Positions 1 to 9,627 of a stretch of DNA of 27,226 nucleotides are shown here, piece after piece. The notes beneath the pieces are model-generated. The model searched no databases, was not told the origin of the DNA, and saw only the letters and a list, made by a program, of their open reading frames with translations. Source of the stretch: Gamarada debralockiae (taxonomy: Eukaryota; Ascomycota; Leotiomycetes; Helotiales; Hyphodiscaceae); assembly GCA_002803225.1 (NCBI GenBank), contig NXFV01001062.1:1-27226 (forward strand), in the 5' to 3' direction. The translations under genes were made by a program, and so were the position numbers. Within the stretch, counting starts at the first letter, position 1; the number at the start of each line of letters is the position of its first letter.

Positions 1-1091
1 CAAGATGGATACGAGAACGTAGAGAGATTGGCTCCCCCGCATATCGGCGTACTCGCAAGAGGTCAAATATTCTTGGGCTACGCGAAAAGGTCTCGAAAGA
101 GACCTATAAGATACTTGTTTCGCTATCAAGAAACAAGGTTCGAAATCAATTGTACGAGGCACAGATCGAATTCCATAATTTGCCTATTAAGAAGCGCGCA
201 CTTCAAGCAGGACTCAAACGGCATACAAATAGAGGTCAGCGCTATAAACAGGCGTACATTAAGAAGAAGATTACAAATATAAACCGGCGAAAACGGACGA
301 TATACGGCTTTAACTACAAGGGCAAATCAATCTATGATTTCTGGTAGTATGTCTACTTTACGGACGAAGCACACATTGATCCTTCTTTAGCATGTCAAGG
401 AGATATTCTACGGGAAAGAGGGACACGATACGATGAGGAGAATATCCAAGAAAGGGGTGAGAAGACAGGTATAAAACTCCACATCACTACATAGTATAAT
501 TGGCACGAGAAGGCACCTCAATTGGAGTTCTACAACGATGAAAACGATTTTGTAATCAAGCCTACAAGACCTCCTAAGCCTAGGAAGTCTAAGTACGAGT
601 CAGATGAGGCATATCAGGATCGCCTTAACGAGTGGGATACTTCGATCGGGCATGATAAGGAAGTCAAGCCTAAGGGCAATGCTATAACGCAAAAGTACTA
701 TTGCGAGCGTCTATTGCCTGTATACATCGAAGCTATTCAAAAAGCACGATTACACGACCCCCAGAATTGGGTTTTACAAGAGGATAATGACCCAAGTCAT
801 AGTATGAAGAAAGCTGGCCTAGCGCAACACCTCAAGGACTCCAATTGGATTTGTAACCTTATACACCCTCCCTAGTCGCCTGATCTAAACCCTATAGAGG
901 CTTGCTGGAATATTCTAAAGCAACGGCTACGCCGGCGCATATGGAATTCGATCGAGGAGCTTAAAGGCATTTTGCAGGAGGAATGGAGTCAAATCACAAT
1001 GCAGGAGGTTCGCGCGCGCATCGCAGAGATGCCTGAGCGATGTGAAAGACTAGTTAAATCAGGTGGAAAACCCATCAAGACTGCGTTGTAG
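1..1091 (+). pseudogene. Decayed Tc1/mariner-like DDE transposase (5' end outside window)
   Basis: One reading frame (first full codon at base 3) runs from the window edge to a terminal TAG at 1089-1091. It is broken only by three in-frame TAG codons at 345-347, 492-494 and 873-875. The N-terminal part is basic, as in Tc1 DNA-binding regions. The catalytic core is clear: FTDEAHID just after the first stop (first Asp), LQEDNDPSHS (second Asp) and SPDLNPIEACW (Glu). Counting from the first D of DND to the Glu gives 37 residues, with the stop counted as one. Tc1-like elements normally read PPQSPDLNP, so the third stop replaces an expected Gln (CAG to TAG). The protein would have cut and pasted its own element at TA sites. 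It cannot be made now, and no left terminal repeat is in the window. Confidence is high for the family and for inactivity, lower for the clade. Confidence 0.9.
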
Positions 1092-1423
1092 TGATGTAGA
1101 GTAGAATATTATGTATTTTTACCCCTATTTTGGCGTTCCGCGAGATCTTCGGCTGTTCCACGAATTAGTGCACACACTGGTGCGTCACACACAGTGATTA
1201 CATAAGCAGTTCCTGACATCGCTAACTCATGCACCATTTCAAAAAAATTAGACATGACCACAAACTCTCTAAGGGATGATTTATATCGAAAACTTTTAGT
1301 ACAAATTTTGAAGGTGCCTTCTTCACAATCAAGCCGGTGTATTCGATAGCTCATTTGGATTTTGTGTTGTAAAGTTATTAAGGATTGAATTTTCAAAGTT
1401 ATGCATGAGTTAGTGCACCCCCC
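1092..1423. repeat. Probable right end of the Tc1-like element, with subterminal inverted repeats
   Basis: This stretch has no gene. The 12-mer CTAACTCATGCA at 1222-1233 returns as its exact reverse complement at 1402-1413. A related GAATTAGTGCAC lies near 1159-1170. The right copy runs into GTGCACCCCCCTG at about 1412-1424; read from the other strand this begins CAGGGGGGTGC, a start often seen on Tc1/mariner terminal repeats. The outer limit and TA target duplication are not certain, because the left end is missing. It is also possible that these repeats belong to an unrelated small element. Confidence 0.5.
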
Positions 1424-1963
1424 TGGTCATCCGGACATGAGCTCTTTCTACCCGTGACAGTGAATTGACAAGCACCACGTCCCATGCCCCAAGTTTCATC
1501 ATATGATATCAGGCAGAGGGGTCCGTTAATATAGGAAGTCTCTCTTCAAGTCAATCGAGACCCGTGTTTCACTTCCATATCCACATGGCAAGGTGAGTGA
1601 ATGCGAGGCCATTTGAGCTTCTTTTCGGGATGCCCTGTTGACGTGGGAGATGGCATAATGAGGTCGTTTAGGAAGGAATTTATCATTGCACGTTCGAAGC
1701 TCCATGATGCGCCGTCTGTCTTTGAAAAGGGCGCATCGCCAGATCTTTCGAAGTTTGAGGGCAGCATAGGAAACAATATTCCAGCCATGAAGAATTGAGA
1801 CCTGAAGTTTGAGGCTGCAATAAATTTGCACTAAAGATACCTCAAACTGACCAAGCAATTCCATCATCACCCAACATAACCGCAATGATTTGACTCCGAA
1901 ACATCACCACTGGTTGAGCGAATCGAAACATCCATTCATTTTGGCAACATTTTGCTACACACT
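1424..1963. other. Intergenic, no gene recognised
   Basis: Several short open frames occur on both strands, but none has family resemblance or splice signals joining it to a neighbour. The stretch separates the transposon relic from the DUF7918-type gene and would hold that gene's promoter. No TATA box or other clear element was recognised. Confidence 0.5.
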
Positions 1964-3534
1964 ATGGACAACGACTCTAGCCTAGTCAACGTGCGAATGC
2001 GAAAACAAGACCCTCGCAGAGTATGAAGACGGCAATGATGCCGAATGGCCTCTAATCAAATATTATGATGTTGGAGTGTGTATTTTGTCTCATAATGTAA
2101 TGGATTCACGGACTTGTGCTTGAATGGAGGATATTCCCCCAAGACTCTGATTTTTATTTACAAGTAGAGAGTGATTAATTCTAGAATCTACACAAGCAGA
2201 GATGCAGAGCTCAGTATATTTGACATGCGTTTCAGATGCTGAGTTCATGGTGAAAGTTTTGATACGACCCCCTTTCAAGATGGACAGTCCTCGTCTTGTT
2301 TGCTGCTTCCTCATCGATGGACAGCCAATCGGTCAACATTCGTTTGCGAAAGATAATGGCCCTCTGTGGCCTTGTACTCTGTCTACATCTATTGAGCCGC
2401 TGGGTCCACATGAGGTTCTTCGTAGGGCGTTAAAGTTTTCAAGCATTCAAAAAGGTATCTCCTCGAGCCTTCTTTATTATACCTTTTTGGGGAGAGAAAA
2501 GGAAGGGGGGGGGGGAGTCCAAAATATCTTCCTACCAATCCTTCAGTCCCCCCAAGTGAGGCTGGAATATAAAATGGCTCTGATATCGAGCTGGAATCGA
2601 TATTCTTCAGTCAATCTCGAAACGGAACCGAAGGACTTGGGGCAGTGTGTCTGTGTTATGTTCTTTAGTGCTTTCAATCCGACGAGACGGATCGAGGAAC
2701 CTGCATGTAGCATTCAAACCAATGCGGCACCAACCATCGTGAATATTGGCTAAAAAGTCTTAGCCATGATGCTGATTCTGCGAGAGTCAAAGGCGATGCC
2801 AAGGTTGCTTCAGGACTGGGAGAGATTCGAGTTTATATATAGGGCACACCGCTCCGAAGACAACCCTAGCAACATTCCACTGAAGTCCTACTCATTGAAG
2901 AACACCCCGAGCGAGATAGCAGAGAAAGCCTTCAAAGGCCAAGCTTTATCTCATGGTCTTTGGTACTTTACAAGTCGTGTTACTTTGAGACTTTCCTGAC
3001 TATGGCGTAGTTTTGGGGAAGGAAAACGCGAGCACATGAAATTGAAGACTGCAAGTTCCCATAGATGGCTTCAGAAAGCCAATTGGAATCTTCATCTTCA
3101 AGTATCGATCTCGAAGTTCGTACTCCTTTTCCTACTCATCGACAAATACTAATGATCTTTCCCTCGCAGAGGCCCTCTAACAAGAACTCATTATCCCGCG
3201 TTCTCCTTCTCCCGATATGGTAGTGGGGTCTCTCAACGCTTGAAATTCAAATGACAGCTAACTAACCCCGAAGGACGAGTCGCGAGATTGCAGGTACGGG
3301 CCTCATCCTTTCGATATTGCCCTCCCGCCAGTATTGCTATCACATGACTAACCTTAATAGAGAGAAATGGCATCATCAAATCAGAATTCAAAATCAAGAA
3401 AGAAGGCGATGAAAACGCCACAAGCCAGAGAGGACATAAGCGCGGTGCCGATGATCAGCCTCCTACTGGAAGGGAGTACAAGACTATTCGAAAGCGCAAT
3501 GGCACTTTCGTTGTCGATCTGACCGACGATGACT
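1964..3534 (+). pseudogene. DUF7918-type fungal protein gene, apparently broken
   Basis: Family-like blocks appear in order: KTLAEYEDGND (2007-2039), VKVLIRPPFKMDS (2232-2270), PKDLGQCVCV (2628-2657), IAEKAFKGQALSHG, RKPIGIFIFKYRS (3073-3111), QELIIPRSPSP and a C-terminal VVDLTDDD ending in TGA at 3532-3534. Fungal DUF7918 proteins, whose role is unknown, show the same succession. Introns fitting frame and GT-AG rules are about 2076-2207, 2455-2610, 2707-2763, 2962-3010, 3116-3169, 3228-3273 and 3294-3360. Even so spliced, three lesions remain: an extra base near 1994, an extra base in CCC near 3058-3060, and TAA at 3178-3180 just before the QELIIPRSPSP block. The tail has two SUMO-site-like motifs (IKSE, IKKE) and a SUMO-interaction-like acidic end. 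Family assignment is from remembered motif order; exon limits are tentative. Confidence 0.6.
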
Positions 3535-3830
3535 GAGAGAGTTGGGTGATTTCAAACTTTCATGGCTACTGAGGGATATTTGGAGTTTATGGGTGTTTAT
3601 TCGATCTTCCTTCCTGGTCCTTTTTGCTTGGAATGTCGTTAGTGTATTTTACTTGATCAACTATTAGTTCAGGGGAAACTTCAAACTATAATAAATTTAT
3701 ATATAAGTTAATGTTGGTTAGAACTGCCTAATCAGGTATAGCCTGTATTTTCCCCTCTTTTGTGATAAAAGAGAGCTCTTCCCCTCCTTGCATTTCAGCT
3801 CCTTAGATATCAGCTAGGTCAAAAATGCCA

Positions 3831-6783
3831 CTATATTTCGCCCCCAAAATACAGCTCAACTGACATCAGCCATGCCTTCAGATTTGCCGTCAAGATCCCT
3901 TCTCCAGTCAACTGGCTATCCTCAGTGCACGCGGCTATGCTCACGATATCTCTGATACCAGCATGATCGTCGGTGGTGGACTTCGATCCCTTATCAAGCA
4001 AGCTTGGCCCCTCAGACCTTCTGTCATTTCCAACTTCGAAGAATTGTACTGCCACCTGTTGTAGGGGCGCATGGATCTCGTCAAGGGTCTTGGCTGTAGA
4101 GAAAAGCTCGCCTTGTACCTTCTCATCAACTACACTATCGGTGATGACGATGAGATTGAGAGGCCTCAGCTCTTCTCTCTGGATCATTGCTCTTTCAAGC
4201 CTGTCCAAGTATGGCCCCAATATATCTCGAAGTCTGGTATCCAATGGTTTTGAGCCAGCTGGCTTGACTTTCTTAAAGACCTCCGTGACCGTGGCAATAT
4301 TTTTGACTCCATAGTATCCGCCAGCTGCAATGCCTTCTGAAAGATCTCCCGGACCAAGCGATTTGTGGTTAGTGAAATGAATGTCGATGCCGTAATTATG
4401 GTATCTGTTGACGAGGAACATGATAGATGATAGGGCACCGGAGGCTTCATTCCAGGACCCACTGTTGGACATGGATTCCGAGTCCGAGATCAAGAACACA
4501 GTGTCGAATTTGGTGATCCAGGAGTATGGTTTGAACGTTGAGTCGAACTCAGGACATAACTCTCCAGTACCGGCTTCTGCAGTGCTCGTGAGAAGTATCT
4601 GATCGTCGTCTTCGAAAAGACGTTTCAAGTAGTCTCCCGAACCTTTGATTCCGTTTACTTTCCAGGTAGGTTGTTTGACTGAAATCTGTGCCAGCCTACA
4701 CTCGTTGATTTTGCAGATTTCCTCTTCCGTGCATGTGGGCTCACAACATTGTGGTAAATCCCGGACTAACGGATCATGAATTCGAGAACTTGCAACGAAC
4801 AATCGAACTGCGACCTGAAGGTACTGCTTGGCCCCCAGATACCTTGTGGGCCACTCTTCGCTTGCTCTGGATCCAACAAGCTGCAGTAGTGCCCTTCTGA
4901 CCATGCTTTGAATGCAGAGGCTGTAGAATCCGGACATCCAGAAGAGTTTGATGTCACGCATGTTCTGCTTTGCAAAGAAAACTCGAGACAGTTCCCCCAC
5001 ATAGTTTGATAAGTTCGCGTCGAGACTGGCTATGCATTGGATACTGCATAGTGATGCTGTGCAAGCCTGATGAGAAGTTTCTCCGAGATGTCCTGAAGAC
5101 TGAACCCGTAGGGCCTCGAGGCAGCTTCGCAAGCAGATGAATGATTGTGCAATTAATCGATTCTACATTGCAAGTCTAGATTAGTAGAATCCTACTCACA
5201 CCAAGGAATGGCAAAGGACTTACACATGTGTCAACCTGACAAAGAGCAGCTGAAATCAGCAGATTGAAGAACTCGTGAAGTGTCCATCCGTTGTGGAGAG
5301 ACTGAAACTCGGGATTAAACAGAAGTTCCCAAGTGATCATGAGAATGCAGTCATCGAGAGGTGCCATAGAAGGAGATAAGGGACGCCCGCGGGAAGAGGA
5401 CAGGACAGGAGTGCCACGAAGCATGTCGAGGCTGCGCAAATCCATACCTATGGCATCAAGGAAGCCGCGAAGCAAAGAGGTTTGATGGCCAGGACCATTA
5501 GTCTTCACCATCCTAATCTCCTCCTCTCGTAGTTCCAGGCCTTGTTGTGAAATTTGGTTGCTAAGCGCCTCTGGCTGGTTTGTATGATCCTGAATCGTTG
5601 AATCTTCGGTTCTCCGGAGAAAGCAAGGGTCATTTTGAGGACACAAAACTACTGGAAGCATGTGGTCTTTGATATCACCTCGTTTGCAGCCAAGGGTGTG
5701 CCAGTCTGACCGCCGAACATCTTTTGGACAAGTATCACAAGGCGTGTCGGGGTTGCACTGGCAGAAATTTAGTTGGCGTACGTGGGATTCGAACTTTTCA
5801 CTCACAGCTTTCCTCAAAATCTTGCATCTCCAACAGGCTTTTACAGCAGTAACAGCTCTCATTGTGGCACGAGTAATCTTCCCAAGTTGACCGCGACGAC
5901 CGGACCCCAATGAAACCTGACTTCCAGAACGATCGGATCTAGAGTCAAAGCACGAGAATCCCGAGCTAGCACCACTCCGTATGGAAGACCTTCTGCTGCA
6001 ACTCTTTTCGATTCGGGTCCGGCCCCATTCACCATACATACTGTTGGCAGATGCCGCCATGCTCGTTGCCTGATGGGAACCACCAAAGAACCCAGAAATC
6101 GCTGTGTGGATGCTTTGGCAGGAGCCGCGTCGATTGTTATTAGCCACCGAAGAAGTGCTTGGGCAACGGTCATGGAGGTTGCGTGAGCTGAGGTCACGAC
6201 TGGAATATAGATCGGAGGAAGAAGAAATTGGGGCGATGCCGGAAGTTTCTGAAAGACTAGGAACAGTGCCAATAGAGTAATCGACAGAAACGTCGTCCAA
6301 GAGGCCTGACATCACATCCTGTTCAACTTGGGAAATCGGCACATTCTCTTTCCTGTCGGCAGACCAGTCAAAGGGCTGTATGTCAGCGGGTTCAAGGCTT
6401 CCGTCGTCGATAATGCCTCGTGAAAATGGACTGGTATTGATGAGGTCTGCGGCGTAATTTTCCGAAATTGGCTGCTCTGCCATGAAGTCGCTGAACCCAG
6501 AATATTTCATAGTTTTTGGCTGATTCTCCGCCAGGCTGACCAAAGGTATTGGTGTTTCTGTGGCAGCGGCGGTCAAGCTGCTCCTCCACAAACCTTCTCG
6601 CGATACGAAAGCCTGCCCCACGAGTGTGTTGTGATCATACTCCAGGCCAAGCGCGTGCGCCAGTGATTGAAGAACTCTTTGTTGCCGTTTGGTGGGATTC
6701 TCAAACGAGAGCAAGGACTTGGAAGTGTCGTTCTTGAAGAGAAGTATTTGACTATAATATGAAAGGATTGAGGGATCATTCAT
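3831..6783 (-). CDS. Zn-cluster and von Willebrand A domain protein, three exons
   Basis: Model: exons 6783-5806, 5757-5224 and 5162-3831, with introns 5758-5805 (48 bp) and 5163-5223 (61 bp), both GT-AG and phase 0; 947 residues. The N-terminus (about 1-60) has SFENPTKRQQRVLQSLAHAL, resembling an R3H-like helical segment. A long Ser-rich, low-complexity region follows. Splicing the 48 bp intron creates a cluster at about residue 317: CWRCKILRKACNPDTPCDTC, then a Cys in LGCKRG, a variant of the fungal Zn(II)2Cys6 fold. The middle is helical. The C-terminal vWA domain starts near 725, with FDTVFLISDSESMS giving a MIDAS-like DxSxS, and LNLIVITDS near 840. Function is unknown; a scaffold or regulatory role is inference. 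The start at 6783 was chosen because the upstream frame contains a likely 5'-UTR intron (6784 to about 6832). Confidence 0.8.
5758..5805 (-). other. 48-bp in-frame intron inside the zinc cluster
   Basis: On the minus strand it starts GTGAGT, holds CAACTAAAT as a branch point and ends CTGCCAG. Its length is a multiple of three and it has no stop, so an unspliced message would still be read through. Removal brings the third Cys next to KA and gives CX2CX6CX5CX2C; retention inserts 16 residues there. Confidence 0.85.
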
Positions 6784-7635
6784 ATCTATATGAATTAGCA
6801 TAAGACCCAATGTAAGAATGAGGGTGTAAACTTGCCCAATCCTAACTCGCCGATGGAAGCCATGGCGACGTTCTGCGCTACGGATGGGAGGGTATTTTCG
6901 TAGGGAATAAAGAGACGATGGGGCATGAGACCTCAATGTCCTGTCTCTGTGATCATGGCATCGATTCTTATTGCTCTCGTAACCCTTCAGTTTCATTAAA
7001 ACCACAGCAACCAAGGCCTGAGTCGACGAGGCTGAGGAAGAGAGTCGACATTTCCAGGCTGCGATATTGGAGGACCTTGATTATCGTCAGCGTGATGCGG
7101 GGATGGATCTAATCTCGCGCTGCAGCAAGTGTGCAGCTCTTATGACTGAGAAAAGAATGTCGAGAAGGTGGAAAAGAAGTTTTCCTGGTTTTCTGTCGTG
7201 TGAGGCTGACAAGCGGTCCAGGAAGGCGGTCCACCCTATTTCGGCCTAGCGTTGTGACAGGGGGGAGAGGTCGCTGATGGGCTAACCACGGACTCCCTCC
7301 AAAAATAGGCCTGTTTCCAATGGATACTTTCCATACAAATCGGTCAAAGGTAGCAACTTGCAAATCCTTTGGAAGCCTCGAAGTGTTGAAGATTTGAGGC
7401 TCAATGGAGATAAGCAAAATAGTCTTTTTGGGACGGCTAGATAATCAATATAGCGCTCTTTCTCGTACTGAGGAAGGACAACTGAGTCTCTTCTTAGGAC
7501 CGTCTATGAGGTGAACCCTTTACGTAACCCCCAGCCTCGCCTTACGCCCAGCGGTACGGACCCTTAACTCCCATCCATAATCGATGCCTTCTATAGCCTG
7601 TGCCTCTTGCGCCAAAACCGAGTGCATTGTCCCTC
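6784..7635. other. Intergenic and 5' flank of the vWA gene
   Basis: No gene is recognised. On the minus strand just upstream of the chosen start, GTTTAC ... TGCTAATTC ... CATATAG looks like a 5'-UTR intron of about 49 bp. An upstream ATG (minus strand, about 6865-6863) begins a short peptide MASIGELGLG, but splicing it onto the coding exon gives an immediate stop, so it is not used here. The remaining part holds short open frames without family signal and the 3' flank of PYM. Confidence 0.5.
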
Positions 7636-8241
7636 TCAATCCTTCTTCTCTTCTTCCTTGACTTTAGGTTCGCCCTCCGCATCAAAGCCCAATGCATCGA
7701 GCTCTCTAATGAGCTCATTGATCTTGATCACCTTCGCAAACTGCTCCGGCAACAGTGCAGCACCACCTTCTTTTTTCTCCTTCAACTCCTTGGCCTGCTT
7801 CAGCTTCTTCTTCAAGCTCCTGGCTTTCTTCTCCTTCTCAACCTCCGGATCAACCGTCTCTTCGGATCTCTTGTTCACGTCGCTCTTTTCACTCCAATCC
7901 TTCTTGTCGCTCCCTATAACGTCTTTCTTCTCCTCTCCCTCCTCTGCTGCCTTGGCCTTCTTCCTTGCTTCTCTTCGCTTCGCATTCTTGTTACTGCTCC
8001 CAGCGGCCGAACTCTCCTCCTTCAATCCCTCAGCACCAGGAACTCCCCCGCTGCCCCGGTTCTTGAATGCATCTGCCGTGCGGTTCTTGTATACTTCGAC
8101 GTCTTCGGGAGGTTTGTACCCTGGTCGAATCTTGATTTCTTTTCGTTTCGTGCCATCGGGTCGTACGGAGGAGGGGATGTGTCGCTCGCCATCTGGATTT
8201 TCGATTATGCCCGACTTGGAGGGCGTAGGAACGGAAGGCAT
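7636..8241 (-). CDS. PYM, partner of Y14 and Mago
   Basis: A 201-residue single-exon protein. Residues about 10-50 carry the Mago-binding domain: GIIENPDGERHIPSSVRPDG, then KEIKIRPGYKPPEDVEVYKN, matching the animal pattern (YIPATQRPDGTWRKQ... GYVPQEEVPVYEN). The middle is highly charged, Lys/Glu/Ala-rich and probably coiled coil. The C-terminus (AKVIKINELIRELDALGFDA) is a short helical segment. In animals PYM is cytoplasmic, binds the Mago-Y14 heterodimer and the small ribosomal subunit, and strips exon-junction complexes from translated mRNA. The start at 8241 is chosen over the upstream in-frame ATG at 8304 because the Mago-binding domain follows directly and the extra 21 residues are not family-like. 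It diverges from QCR9. Confidence 0.9.
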   Translation of the reverse strand: MPSVPTPSKSGIIENPDGERHIPSSVRPDGTKRKEIKIRPGYKPPEDVEVYKNRTADAFKNRGSGGVPGAEGLKEESSAAGSSNKNAKRREARKKAKAAEEGEEKKDVIGSDKKDWSEKSDVNKRSEETVDPEVEKEKKARSLKKKLKQAKELKEKKEGGAALLPEQFAKVIKINELIRELDALGFDAEGEPKVKEEEKKD

Positions 8242-8563
8242 TTTGCTGGGACTGTTGCTACTACACAGAGCTTGGTGTGAGAATAAAATGACAAATTTCG
8301 GCACCGTTTTGCAATTAGATCTTGTAGATCGATCTTCCAGCCCGCTGGGTCGATTGACAGAAGTTGGGGATATTCGCCCAAGAGAAAGTTGTACAAGGCT
8401 GACGTTTGTAGTCGAAATTGAAATCCAAGCCGAACTGCACGTGACTACCGAGAGCCGAAGCTAAAATCCTGAGAGCTTCCGAATCGCAAACTCGATCTTC
8501 ACGGACCACCAGCTTCGACTCCTCTACATCTACACTTTCGCGCGCATTCCTACATAATCCACA
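8242..8563. promoter_or_regulatory. Divergent promoter region between PYM and QCR9
   Basis: These 322 bp separate two start codons pointing away from each other, so the region must drive both genes. A pyrimidine-rich stretch (about 8516-8551) precedes the QCR9 ATG, as is common near fungal transcription starts. No TATA box or known factor site was recognised. Confidence 0.6.
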
Positions 8564-9043
8564 ATGGTATGTACAAGCTCTTAGAACCGTCCCAAAGGTT
8601 CATAGACGTAGCTAACGACTTCAATGGCAGTCTTCCGCCGGTCGACCTCTCTATAAGCAAGTCACTCCATCCCTTCTGATGATACCCCGAACACTCTAGA
8701 GCTCAAAAAAATGCTATGCGCGATGAATCTATGGCTAATGGGCATGTGAATATAGTTTCCTCTTCCGAAAGAACTACGTCTTCCTCGGTGTCGTGTTCGC
8801 ATCTGCGTTCGGATTTGAAATGTATGAACACAACTTCCGGGATTAAGCCTGAGCATGAGGTAACTGATGGGAATTACAGGGCATACGACACGGTCACAGA
8901 CAGGATCTGGGATAGCTTGAACAAGGGCGTAGGTTTCCATAACATACATGTTGGTTGAGGAGTGGACTGATGGTTTTCAGCGACAATGGAAGGATATCCG
9001 AGCGAAGTACATCGAGTCCGGTGATGGAGGAGACGACGAATAA
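8564..9043 (+). CDS. QCR9: Cytochrome bc1 complex subunit 9 (complex III)
   Basis: Five exons: 8564-8566, 8631-8656, 8756-8821, 8880-8928 and 8981-9043; 68 residues, close to the 66 of yeast Qcr9. The first exon is the ATG alone. Joined, the protein has RPLYNFLFRKNYVFLGVVFA (start of the single membrane helix), then AFGFEMAYDTVTDRIWDSLN, then NKGRQWKDIRAKY, a classic QCR9 order. The acidic tail ends GDGGDDE. It is a small inner-mitochondrial-membrane subunit of ubiquinol-cytochrome c reductase, sitting near the Rieske protein and cytochrome c1. Introns 1, 3 and 4 are GT-AG; intron 2 begins GC. Every phase closes exactly, which makes the model strong despite the absence of any long open frame. 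Confidence 0.93.
8657..8755 (+). other. GC-AG intron of QCR9
   Basis: The donor reads TATAA|GCAAGT and the acceptor GAATATAG, with GCTAATGG as branch point. No GT near the exon end keeps the frame, while this GC donor gives the conserved LYNFLFRKN. GC-AG introns are a minor class that usually has a strong consensus after the GC, as here (GCAAGT). Confidence 0.85.
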
Positions 9044-9627
9044 TAGAAGCTAGTAAAGGGAGTGAGTGTGGGGAGCTCTTGTGTTTGATAGGAGTGAAGA
9101 AAGGGATGGGATATCAAAGGGCATAGAAAGCGTTGATTGCCGGTGTACAAAAGACAAGCATTCCACCAAAATGATGCCAGACTTCCTGCGTGAAACCTCT
9201 GATATGGAGCCCTCGGAGGTATCATCTTGTGTTACTCTTTCATGTGTTTGTGGGTCAGCGAAAGTCCTGCGTATCTTCGGAGAACGTGATTCGGAACCAA
9301 TTTTGGTAGCCTTCTCTACCGAGCAATGACAAAACATCCCATCCCAAGTTGCCTCCCAACCAACCTCTTTCTACTCCAAAGTCACAACAATTTTGTCCAC
9401 GAATTCACTTGGTATACTGGCGCAAAGATATGAGTGGCTCTTTACCCACTGTGAATAGTTCTACTTAATTCTACGGCGCTTGTCTTGTTGGATGTTCCTC
9501 TCCACCACCTCGAGGCTGAATCAACGACAAGACATCACAACACCCACGAAAGCACACACGGTTGTGCTGCATACGAAAGTTCGAACTCGATATGTCGAAT
9601 AACTGAACGATCATATCGAACGCAATA
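9044..9627. other. Intergenic, QCR9 3' flank and UBR1 promoter
   Basis: Short open frames on both strands lack family signal. The stretch holds the end of the QCR9 message and the promoter of UBR1, both on the plus strand. No clear TATA box was found. Confidence 0.5.

Noticed and set aside
2751..2753. TAA stop within the DUF7918-type frame
   Set aside because: It lies inside a plausible 57-bp intron (2707-2763: GTAGCA donor, GGCTAAAA branch, CTTAG acceptor) whose phase fits both exons, so it is not counted as a lesion.
6784..6865. Upstream ATG (MASIGELGLG) as start of the vWA gene
   Set aside because: Joining it through the only good acceptor gives TGA at once; the region fits a 5'-UTR intron better.
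7600..8464. Open frames of 226 and 285 codons on the plus strand
   Set aside because: They are antisense to PYM; their Leu/Ser-rich composition is that expected opposite a Lys/Glu-rich protein.
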